From Paraliobacillus quinghaiensis (lineage in GTDB: Bacteria > Bacillota > Bacilli > Bacillales > Amphibacillaceae): DNA of 64,000 nt. Made by a program: the position numbers and the translations under genes. The DNA is taken from positions 62,001 to 126,000 of the forward strand of contig NZ_QJSH01000007.1 of NCBI RefSeq assembly GCF_003426025.1, given 5' to 3'. Below, in pieces: positions 35,482-43,125 of the stretch. Under the pieces are notes generated by a model. That model had not been told where the DNA came from. It saw nothing but the letters and a program-made list of their open reading frames with translations, and did not search any database. Positions within the stretch are counted from its first letter, which is position 1. Every line of letters starts with the position of its first letter.

Positions 35482-36255
35482 TTATGCTAATTCTTTCTTT
35501 TGGAAAGTGTAAAATGATAAAAATAGTAAAGCGACAATTAGACTAATAGTTACAAAAGATGTGCCCCATAAAGCGGTTGGAATTTCACCAGTATGCAAGA
35601 GCTGCCTAATATAACTGCTTAAGTTATTAGGAAACCAGGTTAATTTATGTGAAAAAATCGCGTTAATTGCTGTCATCCCTATTATTGTACCTACAGATAG
35701 TGCACCTACTAAACCAGGTGTTTTTAGTAGCGTATTATAGAAAATTGTAATTGTAACAACTAGAATTAACCATAATGCATAAAAACTTAGTGTTTGAACG
35801 AACGCTAGGAGAGCGATTTCCTCAAATAATATGCTGACATAATACCAGCTTGTTAAAAGTGCAATCGTATAAGATACCAAAATCAGCGTTAGTTTTGCAG
35901 CCCATTTACTGGAGATATAATTGGCATAACGAACCGGTTTGACTAACACAAGTTCTACTACACCACTTTTCCGTTCACCAGCAATAATTCCCATTGTTAT
36001 TGCTACAATTATTATTACACCAATGGAACTAAATTCACTTAAGCTCATCATTAACACGTCAGTAGCAGCCATTTGAGGCAACTCAATAACTGCACCATCA
36101 GGTAAGCCACCAACTTTATCAAGAATAATTGGCATGTAATAGGTAGTTAATGGATCCATTATCGCAAGTAATATGAAAACAACTGGTACCCAAACCCAGC
36201 TGAAATTACGCCAGTACTCGAGCATTTCTTTTTTGTAAATCGTAAGCCATTGCAT
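35482..36255 (-). CDS. yxlG: ABC-2 type permease (YxlG-like)
   Basis: A 257-residue membrane protein with about six segments: LTIYKKEMLEYWRNFSWVWVPVVF start, MGIIAGERKSGVVELVLVKPV (typical ABC-2 loop) and four C-terminal segments. Its ATG overlaps the stop of the ATPase gene by one base (TAATG), so the two are translationally coupled. Together with the small PLDc_N-type gene the order equals yxlE-yxlF-yxlG of the B. subtilis sigY operon. Substrate unknown; in B. subtilis the genes influence SigY activity. Confidence 0.85.
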   Translation of the reverse strand: MQWLTIYKKEMLEYWRNFSWVWVPVVFILLAIMDPLTTYYMPIILDKVGGLPDGAVIELPQMAATDVLMMSLSEFSSIGVIIIVAITMGIIAGERKSGVVELVLVKPVRYANYISSKWAAKLTLILVSYTIALLTSWYYVSILFEEIALLAFVQTLSFYALWLILVVTITIFYNTLLKTPGLVGALSVGTIIGMTAINAIFSHKLTWFPNNLSSYIRQLLHTGEIPTALWGTSFVTISLIVALLFLSFYTFQKKELA

Positions 36256-37157
36256 TAGTTCTGCACCACCTTCATAAATAGTTCTTCTAGCGATGTTTGA
36301 CTGACTTCAAATTTTGTTAATGGCCAGTTTTCTGTATTGGCTTGCGCTAGGATGCTTTGTCTAGCTTTTTCAAGATCCTTTACAATGCAAATTAGTTCAT
36401 TTTTGTCTATAATCACATCTGAAACATCAGAGATTGCTTCTAGGTTAGGGATAAACTCTTCATTTAATCCTTTAAAAGCAATATTAATTTTAGCTGATTG
36501 ATGTTTATCGCGCAGTTCAACTAGGGAACCAGACTCAACGATTTCACCTTGGTGCATTAGTAGTAAAGAATCACTAATTTCTTCCGCATCACTTAAGATA
36601 TGGGTGGAAAACAGAATTGTTGTCTGTTGTTTTAATTCTTCCATTAATGTAAGAACCTCACGACGACCAATTGGATCAAGTGATGAAACGGGTTCATCAA
36701 GCATAATCATTTGTGGGCGATGAATCATTGCCTGGGCAATACCAAGCCGTTGCTTCATTCCGCCAGAGTATTTCCCAATGCGTTGGTTTTTAGCTTCAAG
36801 TATACCAACACGTTCTAAATAGTAGTCTGCTTGCTCTTTTGCATTCGCTTTAGTTAAATTTGCAAGTTGTCCGACATAGACTAGAAATTCCTTACCTGTC
36901 ATCCAATTATGAAAAATTGGATATTGGGGTAAATAACCAATATGTTCGCGAATATCAGCACCTGGTCTCATACCTTCAAATTCAATTTTTCCACTTGTCG
37001 GTTTTAATAGCCCTGAAAGCATTCGTAGAGTGGTTGTTTTCCCAGCACCGTTTGCACCTAGTAGTGCAACACAATTACCCGGACTTAGCGAGAAGGAAAC
37101 GTCTTTTACAACAGCGGTTCCATCAAATTTCTTCGTTAAATTGTGAATGTTGAACAT
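36255..37157 (-). CDS. yxlF: ABC transporter ATP-binding protein (YxlF-like)
   Basis: A 300-residue ATPase: Walker A LLGANGAGKTTTLRML, signature YSGGMKQRLGIAQAM, Walker B MIMLDEP and H-loop FSTHILSD. The 80-residue C-terminal extension is usual for ATPases paired with ABC-2 permeases. It energises the permease at 35482-36255. The GGAGG before its ATG is about 12 nt away, a rather long spacing. The small membrane gene lies 6 bp upstream. Confidence 0.9.
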   Translation of the reverse strand: MFNIHNLTKKFDGTAVVKDVSFSLSPGNCVALLGANGAGKTTTLRMLSGLLKPTSGKIEFEGMRPGADIREHIGYLPQYPIFHNWMTGKEFLVYVGQLANLTKANAKEQADYYLERVGILEAKNQRIGKYSGGMKQRLGIAQAMIHRPQMIMLDEPVSSLDPIGRREVLTLMEELKQQTTILFSTHILSDAEEISDSLLLMHQGEIVESGSLVELRDKHQSAKINIAFKGLNEEFIPNLEAISDVSDVIIDKNELICIVKDLEKARQSILAQANTENWPLTKFEVSQTSLEELFMKVVQN

Positions 37158-37163
37158 GGGGAT

Positions 37164-37346
37164 TTATTGCCTCCTTCCAATGATAAAAAATAAAATTGGA
37201 CCAAGTATTGTAATAAAAATAATAATTAATAACCATAGCCACCTTGGGCCATTGGTATTTTCGGTTTTAAACCAAGCGATGACACCTACAATCGCTAAGA
37301 TTAATTCCAGTATAATAATTGGAGCTAATAGTTGAATAAGATCCAT
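37164..37346 (-). CDS. yxlE: Small PLDc_N-type membrane protein (YxlE-like)
   Basis: A 60-residue protein with two membrane segments (LLAPIIILELILAIVGVIAWF and WLWLLIIIFITILGPILFFIIGRR), the usual pattern of the phospholipase D N-terminal-like family. In B. subtilis YxlE, together with YxlC and YxlD, holds SigY in check. Neither sigY nor yxlC/yxlD is found next to it here. GGAGGTGG precedes the ATG; it is the first gene of the leftward three-gene unit. Confidence 0.8.
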   Translation of the reverse strand: MDLIQLLAPIIILELILAIVGVIAWFKTENTNGPRWLWLLIIIFITILGPILFFIIGRRQ

Positions 37347-37464
37347 TTACGCCACCTCCATATGCAATTATAACAAGTATACGAGTAAACAGTGGTAAAA
37401 GATTCACTTAATTATTGTTTGTTTTTGATAAATTCGTTATAATATTTTTGAAATAATTAAATTT

Positions 37465-37537
37465 GGGGCATTAGCTCAGCTGGGAGAGCGCTACACTGGC
37501 AGTGTAGAGGTCAGCGGTTCGAGCCCGCTATGCTCCA
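37465..37537 (+). tRNA. tRNA-Ala (anticodon GGC)
   Basis: Cloverleaf: acceptor GGGGCAT with ATGCTCC, D arm GCTC/GAGC, anticodon stem CTACA/TGTAG with loop CTGGCAG (anticodon GGC at 37498-37500), T arm AGCGG-TTCGAGC-CCGCT, discriminator A. The CCA end is not encoded. It reads GCC (and GCU) codons. A single tRNA gene with its own hairpin terminator. Confidence 0.97.
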
Positions 37538-37542
37538 CTTTT

Positions 37543-37579
37543 AAACAGTCGTTTACTGATAAAGAGATGACTGTTTTTT
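37543..37579 (+). terminator. Terminator after tRNA-Ala
   Basis: AAACAGTC (37543-37550) pairs with GACTGTTT (37569-37576), followed by TTT; inner bases extend the stem partly. Confidence 0.75.
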
Positions 37580-37726
37580 CTTTTGCACAAATATCCCATA
37601 ACCAGCAAATTAATTTACGTTTTTACAGAAGACCTATCTAAAGTGAAAAAACCTGCATCGTGCTCGAAAAGAATTGAGAAAATGTTATCCCAAATTGACT
37701 GGCTTTAAAATGATAAGTGGGTATTG

Positions 37727-37780
37727 TTGACGGATAAAGGTTATTAGTATATGATTAAATTAAACATACTGACGGTCGGT
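37727..37780 (+). promoter_or_regulatory. Promoter and probable operator of the TetR cassette
   Basis: TTGACG at 37727-37732, 17-bp spacer and TATGAT at 37750-37755. Immediately downstream ACTGACGGTCGGT (37768-37780) is an imperfect palindrome of the kind bound by TetR-family repressors, suggesting autoregulation. Confidence 0.65.
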
Positions 37781-37803
37781 TTGTGAAAAGGAGGAGTTTA
37801 TCA

Positions 37804-38448
37804 ATGGCAAGAAATAAGTATCCAGAGCAAACAGTTGATAAGATTTTAAATGTGTCTTCTAAGCTTTTTACAACAAAGGGGTATGATCAAACGAGTATAC
37901 AGGATATTCTAACTGAGCTTGGAATGTCAAAAGGTGCTATCTATCACCACTTTAAATCAAAGGAAGATATATTAGACGCTGTAATGGCAAAGCATTTTGA
38001 ATACAGTAAAGAGCTTTTTCAAGAGGCTCTAAAAAAAGGTGATAATGCAAGAGAGAGCTTGTCCTATGCTTTTGAACTTTTAGCTTCTCATAAAGGCGCA
38101 AGGGAATTAGATCATATTATTCATTCACAAATTAAAAACCCTCAATTCGTTGTAAAAAGTTTGCAGAAGACGATAGAAGAGTCTGCACCAATGGTTGCCA
38201 AAGTATTGGAAGACGGCAATCAAGATCATTCATTATCTGTTCAATATCCAAAAGAGACAGCAGAAGTGATTATGTTGCTTCTAAACATATGGATTAATCC
38301 AATTCTTTTTATTAGAAGTGAAGGTGAGACAGTGAAAAGAATTGAATTTTTAAGTTATTTTTTAAAGCAGCTTGGCGTAGATATTATTTCAGATAGTATG
38401 ATTCACAATCTCAATAGCATTTATAGCGATATTGGAGGTTATAAATAA
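37804..38448 (+). CDS. TetR/AcrR-family transcriptional regulator
   Basis: A 214-residue dimeric repressor: N-terminal helix-turn-helix (TSIQDILTELGMSKGAIYHHFKSKEDIL) and a variable ligand-binding C-terminal domain. ATG 37804 follows GGAGGAG with 7-nt spacing, so the longer frame from 37783 is rejected. It heads a rightward unit: a six-segment membrane protein begins 14 bp after its stop and a beta-rich protein follows. A palindrome over the promoter start is the likely operator. Confidence 0.9.
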   Translation: MARNKYPEQTVDKILNVSSKLFTTKGYDQTSIQDILTELGMSKGAIYHHFKSKEDILDAVMAKHFEYSKELFQEALKKGDNARESLSYAFELLASHKGARELDHIIHSQIKNPQFVVKSLQKTIEESAPMVAKVLEDGNQDHSLSVQYPKETAEVIMLLLNIWINPILFIRSEGETVKRIEFLSYFLKQLGVDIISDSMIHNLNSIYSDIGGYK

Positions 38449-38462
38449 AGGAGGAAGTAAAC

Positions 38463-39116
38463 ATGCTCAACTTTTTATATGAATCATATGAAATTAAAAA
38501 GCTCGATCGTTTAAGGTTTTATCTATTTCTCGCATTACTCGTTTTGACTTATTTTATCGCGATTGTTTCTAGAGTAGAGAATGATCCAGTATTTCAAAGC
38601 TATGAAAACATTATAACTTTTACTTCACTGGTTGGTACAGTGCTATTCTGTGTCTATGGTGTTGTTCTGTTCTCTCTTAATGTTTTTAAAAGAGAAGTTA
38701 CATTGTCACCTAAATTGTTTCTATTACAGGCTACGATAATTTCGATAACCTCATTGGTTTCCTTTGTCATTAGCTATACAGCATGTATCGTTATATTTTT
38801 TATCACGGAAAATTTGTTTCCTATTGTTTCTGATGATCTTTCTTTTTCAATTGTTCTAAATGCATTTACAGTTATCATTCCTTTGGCTATTGTCGTTGGG
38901 TTCCTTAATATTATTTCTATGGGGATGGGCTTTTTGATGAGAAAGTCAACAACTGTTTCCATTTTAACTTCTATATTATTCATTGATGCTGTACAAAGAG
39001 CACTTAACAGTGGATGGAGTATATATATTATAGAAGGAATATTGCTTTTCATTAGTTCTTTAATTCTAGGTCTTATTATGATCCACTTAAAAAACAAGAG
39101 AGCGTCTTTTTTTTAG
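38463..39116 (+). CDS. Uncharacterised six-segment membrane protein of the TetR cassette
   Basis: A 217-residue hydrophobic protein with about six membrane helices (near 18-37, 50-72, 85-115, 128-155, 162-180 and 186-208). The layout recalls small ABC-2 permeases, but no ATPase is adjacent and I see no family motif. AAAGGAGG precedes ATG 38463. It lies between the TetR regulator and the DUF4097-like gene and is probably co-transcribed with both. Confidence 0.75.
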   Translation: MLNFLYESYEIKKLDRLRFYLFLALLVLTYFIAIVSRVENDPVFQSYENIITFTSLVGTVLFCVYGVVLFSLNVFKREVTLSPKLFLLQATIISITSLVSFVISYTACIVIFFITENLFPIVSDDLSFSIVLNAFTVIIPLAIVVGFLNIISMGMGFLMRKSTTVSILTSILFIDAVQRALNSGWSIYIIEGILLFISSLILGLIMIHLKNKRASFF

Positions 39117-39158
39117 CATTAAACAAACCTATAGTTGGTTTTAAAAGGAGTGTTATTT

Positions 39159-39818
39159 ATGAAAAAAGTAGAAGAGGTTGTATTCATAGAACATATTGAG
39201 AATCTTAACTTCAATATTATTGAAGGATCTATTACTGTATACGAAACTAATCATGAGAATATGGTAATAACAGCAGATTTAGGAAACTGTGTAAAAGATT
39301 TAAATATTAGGACACAAGGTAATCAAATTTTTGTTGAACAAAAGTTAAGTTACTTACCTATAAAGGTTTCGAGTTCTAAATTATATATCGGTATTCCCAC
39401 AACATATGAAAATAACCTGTCTATAAAACAGTTCACAGGAAAACTTCAAATTAATCAGTTATGTTTGAAAAATGTTGATATAAAAACAAACGTGGTAAGA
39501 GTGGTAATTAATGATGTTACATTTCAACATCTGAATGTTAAGAATGGAAATAGCAACTGCACAATTAACTTAAAAGGCAAAAGTGGCAACATGGATATTA
39601 GGTCGCTTGTTGGAAAGTTAAACTTAACTGTCCTAGATATTGGAGGCAATCTAGATTTTAAAGGTGGAAACAGAGGAGGCTTAATTAAAATTCCTGAGGA
39701 TGCTCCAGTAAAAATTGTTGGAGACAATAAATGTTTTATTGAAGCGAAGACTGGAGTCCAAAACTATGAATGGATTTTAAAATCAAATGTCGGTAAAATA
39801 AAGGTAGTAAATCCATAA
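39159..39818 (+). CDS. DUF4097-like beta-helical protein of the TetR cassette
   Basis: A 219-residue protein without signal peptide or membrane segment. It is built of short beta-strand repeats with alternating hydrophobics (KLQINQLCLKNVDIKT, VVINDVTFQHLNVKNGN, GNMDIRSLVGKLNLTVLDIGGNLDFKGG), like the right-handed beta-sheet repeats of DUF4097 or putative-adhesin domains. Function unknown; such domains often accompany envelope-stress membrane proteins. ATG 39159 follows AAAAGGAG; last gene of the cassette. Confidence 0.72.
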   Translation: MKKVEEVVFIEHIENLNFNIIEGSITVYETNHENMVITADLGNCVKDLNIRTQGNQIFVEQKLSYLPIKVSSSKLYIGIPTTYENNLSIKQFTGKLQINQLCLKNVDIKTNVVRVVINDVTFQHLNVKNGNSNCTINLKGKSGNMDIRSLVGKLNLTVLDIGGNLDFKGGNRGGLIKIPEDAPVKIVGDNKCFIEAKTGVQNYEWILKSNVGKIKVVNP

Positions 39819-39971
39819 TAATAGGGTAGTTGGCTTATGGCGTGCAGTTACTTCCACCCAGTTTTGCAGAAACAAATATAAGTATTTCCGGAGTGCAATT
39901 TCTGAGCCATCACCCTATAGAACTTAAGGTAGTTAACAAGGCTTTACTTTTGTTTGACTCATATCATCACT

Positions 39972-40571
39972 TTATTTCAAATCATCTGGAATATCTTTTA
40001 TATGGTTTTCATTTTTAACTTCTGTAAAAATATTCTCTGAAGTACTAATAGTTGGAATAGAAGAGTTAGGTTGATTTGTTTGAATGACTGAAAGTAGCAT
40101 CTGAATATCTTCTTTAGTGGCAGGTTGCTTATTAGGTTTCAATCTATATCCTATTTGTCCGTTTGATTCTATTGTAGCCCACTCTAAATCACTAATATTT
40201 TCAATGTTTTGCTGTCTTAACCGAACCTCGAGCATATCAACCGTTAATCGCATTTTCTTTAAATTCTCTTTATTAAGTTGTCCATTCTCTACTACTATAA
40301 GAGATTTTCCATAAATAAAAGTTTCTAGTACATCATATTTCAATACGATATATTCAACGAAGATCAGTGTAATCACCATTAAAAAGGTAACCACCATAGT
40401 AATCCAAATGTTTCGATCACCTACTGGTTGGATGATTAAAGAACCAACAGCAACCATCATGACAGTTTGGGCAACAGTAAGTTGAGAAATTGATTTTCTA
40501 CCTGCTAAACGCAGAATGAGAATACCACCTACTACAATCACAACAGCCTTCCATATGAAATGTAAATCCAC
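39972..40571 (-). CDS. DUF421/YetF-family membrane protein, paralogue
   Basis: A 199-residue YetF-type protein: membrane segments in the first 90 residues with VVGGILILRLAGRKSISQLTVAQTV, then the soluble domain SLIVVENGQLNKENLKKMRLTVDMLEVRLRQQNIENISDL. It strongly resembles the gene at 34860-35441 in the soluble domain, so they are paralogues. GTG 40571 is preferred since AGGGGC lies about 7 nt upstream; the frame from 40625 has no ribosome site. Orientation is opposite to its paralogue. Confidence 0.83.
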   Translation of the reverse strand: MDLHFIWKAVVIVVGGILILRLAGRKSISQLTVAQTVMMVAVGSLIIQPVGDRNIWITMVVTFLMVITLIFVEYIVLKYDVLETFIYGKSLIVVENGQLNKENLKKMRLTVDMLEVRLRQQNIENISDLEWATIESNGQIGYRLKPNKQPATKEDIQMLLSVIQTNQPNSSIPTISTSENIFTEVKNENHIKDIPDDLK

Positions 40572-40686
40572 AAACAGCGCCCCTTTTTTAGGATTCGATA
40601 TACATATCATGCTGCGTATATTCAATAATATTCGGAACTTATTCTTCTGTTATGCAGTTAGAGCTATTGAAACCAGAACATAGAAC

Positions 40687-41106
40687 TTATTCCGGATACA
40701 TGTCTCTAAGAAAAACCACGGATTGATTAATCAATGCTTTCAAAACTTCTACATCAATATCAGATACTTTATTTATATAAACACAAGCCTTTCCGCTTGT
40801 ATGTTTCCCAAAGTCCTTTAATAAGTTTTCTCGCTCTGTATCTCCCGTTGCAAAATAAAGACTGAATTTAGCTTTACGTGGGGAAAACCCAACTAATGGC
40901 GCATCACCTTCATGACCGGTTGCATACTTGTAATGGTAAGAACCAAAGCCAATAATACTAGTACCCCACATTTTTGCTGGATATCCAGTTGTCTCTGTAA
41001 AAATATCTAGTAATTGATAAGCATCTGCTCGCTTCTTCGGATTCTCAACTTTTTCAATAAATTCAATTACATCAGCATCATTTTCTTTTGTCTTTGGTTC
41101 ATACAT
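40687..41106 (-). CDS. DUF1801-domain (YdhG-like) protein
   Basis: A 139-residue cytosolic protein of the YdhG/DUF1801 fold, relatives of frataxin-like iron-binding proteins in overall shape. Seen: DVIEFIEKVENPKKRADAYQLLDIFTETTG, the family motif MWGTSIIGFGSYHYKY, PLVGFSPRKAKFSLYF and GKACVYINKVSDID. Function unknown. ATG 41106 gives a typical family start (MYEPKTKEND); GTG 41118 is only one base from AAGGAG. Confidence 0.83.
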   Translation of the reverse strand: MYEPKTKENDADVIEFIEKVENPKKRADAYQLLDIFTETTGYPAKMWGTSIIGFGSYHYKYATGHEGDAPLVGFSPRKAKFSLYFATGDTERENLLKDFGKHTSGKACVYINKVSDIDVEVLKALINQSVVFLRDMYPE

Positions 41107-41248
41107 TTTAGTGATCACTCCTTATTGAAATTGATTTTACTTCTTGTATACAACATAGCATAATATTTAGCTCTATGCAGATCTGTTATATAATAAATTA
41201 ATACAAGAGTCAGTTTTTCAAAAAATCAGCTTGCTGGGAGAAGTGGAA

Positions 41249-42094
41249 ATGAATAAGAATAGTGTAGTCATTATTACTGGTGCAAATTCTGGAATGGGTA
41301 AAGCTACTGCAATTGAACTGGCTAAAACAGGCGCTCATATTGTGATGGTATGTCGAAATCAAACGCGGGGAGAAGCAGCTTTAAAAGAAGTACGTGAGAA
41401 GACGGGAAATGAGCAGGTAACGCTTATGTTGTGTGACCTGGGTTCGCAAGAAAGTATTCGCTCGTTTTGTGCAACATTTAAGGAGAAGTATCAGCGTCTT
41501 GATGTACTCATTAATAATGCTGGTGTTATTTTACCTGGAAGGCATGAAACGACTGATGGCTTTGAGTTACAATTCGGAGTAAATCATTTAGGACATTTTC
41601 TTTTGACCAATCTTTTGCTTGATCTAATGACAAGTAGCACACCTGCTAGAATTATTGTCGTTTCATCTGGTGCACACAAGATTGGAAAAATCCATTTTGA
41701 CGATATAAATTTAACAAAAAATTATACTTTATGGCGTGCCTATGCGCAATCTAAACTAGCCAATATATTATTCACCTATGAGCTTGCTAGAAGATTAGAA
41801 GGAACAGGTATAACAGTTAATTGCCTCCATCCTGGTGCGGTAGCAACTAGTATGGGAATTAATCGCGAATCAGGTTTTGGTACATTTATAACAAGGTTAC
41901 TTAAACCGTTTTTCCAAACTCCAGAAAAGGGTGCGGAAACAATCGTTTTTCTTGCTACTTCTAGTGATGTGTCAGAAGTAAGCGGAAAATACTTTTATCA
42001 AAAAGAAGAGATTCGTTCTTCTAATCGATCACATGATGAGAAACTCGCTAAAAATCTCTGGATTAAGAGCGAGGAGTGGACTGGAATTAATTAA
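41249..42094 (+). CDS. Short-chain dehydrogenase/reductase (retinol-dehydrogenase-like)
   Basis: A 281-residue NAD(P)-dependent oxidoreductase. The Rossmann motif TGANSGMGKATAIE, the NNAG motif (LINNAGVILPG), the catalytic Ser in VVSSGAH and the YAQSK active site are all present; LHPGAVATSM follows. The ordering matches the RDH/WWOX-like group; substrate unknown. ATG 41249 follows GGGAGAAGTGG, so the upstream frame from 41231 is not used. Single gene. Confidence 0.9.
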   Translation: MNKNSVVIITGANSGMGKATAIELAKTGAHIVMVCRNQTRGEAALKEVREKTGNEQVTLMLCDLGSQESIRSFCATFKEKYQRLDVLINNAGVILPGRHETTDGFELQFGVNHLGHFLLTNLLLDLMTSSTPARIIVVSSGAHKIGKIHFDDINLTKNYTLWRAYAQSKLANILFTYELARRLEGTGITVNCLHPGAVATSMGINRESGFGTFITRLLKPFFQTPEKGAETIVFLATSSDVSEVSGKYFYQKEEIRSSNRSHDEKLAKNLWIKSEEWTGIN

Positions 42095-42210
42095 TTCTAG
42101 TCTTTCTATGTGACCTTTCTACCTGTCTTTTTTAAAATGTCTTTATTTGAATACCGTGCGGTAGCAGTAAAATAACAACTATTATGAAAGTAGTAACAGT
42201 AGCGCTGTCA

Positions 42211-42948
42211 CTACTTCAGAAAGTGTTTGTCCCTGAATTCCTTTGGTGTCATCCCCTCATATAATTTAAATTGTGCTGTGAAATAGCTTTGGTTGCAAAA
42301 AAGAAATAATAAAGCAATTTCCGTAATTGAACTTTTTGTGTGAATAAGCATATACTTTGCTTCCTCAACACGTTTTTTATTTATGTATTTTACAATTGAA
42401 ATTCCAACTTCTTTTTTGAACAAATGTGATAAATAGCTGTGGTTTACATAGCAATGATCACTTATTTTTTGCAGTGTTAAATCTGTTAATATATTTTCAT
42501 TTATATAAGAAATAGCTTGGTTAATTGTATTGCTGTAAGGTGATATATCCTCGTTGCTTAAAACTTCAATAAAGTGCTGTAGCATTTCATATTCAAGATC
42601 AGCTAAAGCATCTATACTTTCTAGACTTTCAATTTCTACGATATAAACGTCACTTAAAGTAAAAGCTTTCTCTGGATGAATTCCTCCAGCGATAATTGCA
42701 CGAGTGAATAAGGTGCACGAACAAATTAATGAGTTTTTTAATGATCTGATTGTTGTAGTAGATAGCACTGGACGTTGGTCTTTATTGATATTTTCTAAAA
42801 TTTTTATTGCTTGTGTTAGGTCAGCGTTCTTTATTGCGTTTTGTAACCTTGTTTCCATCAAAAAGGACGGGTGTAAGTAGCCTCGTTGCTTGTTTTCTAA
42901 CTGCAACCGTATGAATTGAGTATTTAATCTATCTCTATTTTTATACAC
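42211..42948 (-). CDS. AraC-family transcriptional regulator
   Basis: A 245-residue regulator whose last 100 residues form the double helix-turn-helix (LTLQKISDHCYVNHSYLSHLFKKEVGISIVKYI and ITEIALLFLFCNQSYFTAQFKLYEGMTPKEFRDK). The N-terminal part resembles the helical sensing region of YesN/YesS-type regulators, not a cupin. GTG 42948 follows GGAGGG with 8-nt spacing. It diverges from the GH65 gene, with 177 bp between, so control of that gene is likely. Confidence 0.87.
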   Translation of the reverse strand: MYKNRDRLNTQFIRLQLENKQRGYLHPSFLMETRLQNAIKNADLTQAIKILENINKDQRPVLSTTTIRSLKNSLICSCTLFTRAIIAGGIHPEKAFTLSDVYIVEIESLESIDALADLEYEMLQHFIEVLSNEDISPYSNTINQAISYINENILTDLTLQKISDHCYVNHSYLSHLFKKEVGISIVKYINKKRVEEAKYMLIHTKSSITEIALLFLFCNQSYFTAQFKLYEGMTPKEFRDKHFLK

Positions 42949-43003
42949 TATTTTCCCTCCATAATGACAAAAAAATGTTATAAATCAAAAAATCTTAGTA
43001 TTA

Positions 43004-43019
43004 TTGTAAGCGTTTCTAT
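43004..43019. promoter_or_regulatory. Candidate CcpA cre site
   Basis: TTGTAAGCGTTTCTAT matches the degenerate cre consensus WTGNAANCGNWNNCW except at one position. It lies in the divergent AraC/GH65 intergenic region, as expected for carbon catabolite control. Confidence 0.4.
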
Positions 43020-43125
43020 TTTAAAATAAAAGTATTAAATGCAAATACAGTTAACAAAGTCAGTGCAATGTTGTTAATGCCTAATTAATTGATGGGTTAC
43101 TTATACGATGGAAGGGGAGCTTACT

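Noticed and set aside
37147-37335. 62-codon rightward frame opposite yxlE
   Set aside because: Antisense to a well-supported small membrane gene; no ribosome site.
39830-40018. 62-codon frame after the DUF4097-like gene
   Set aside because: No ribosome site, no family resemblance, and it overlaps the 3' end of the leftward DUF421 gene.
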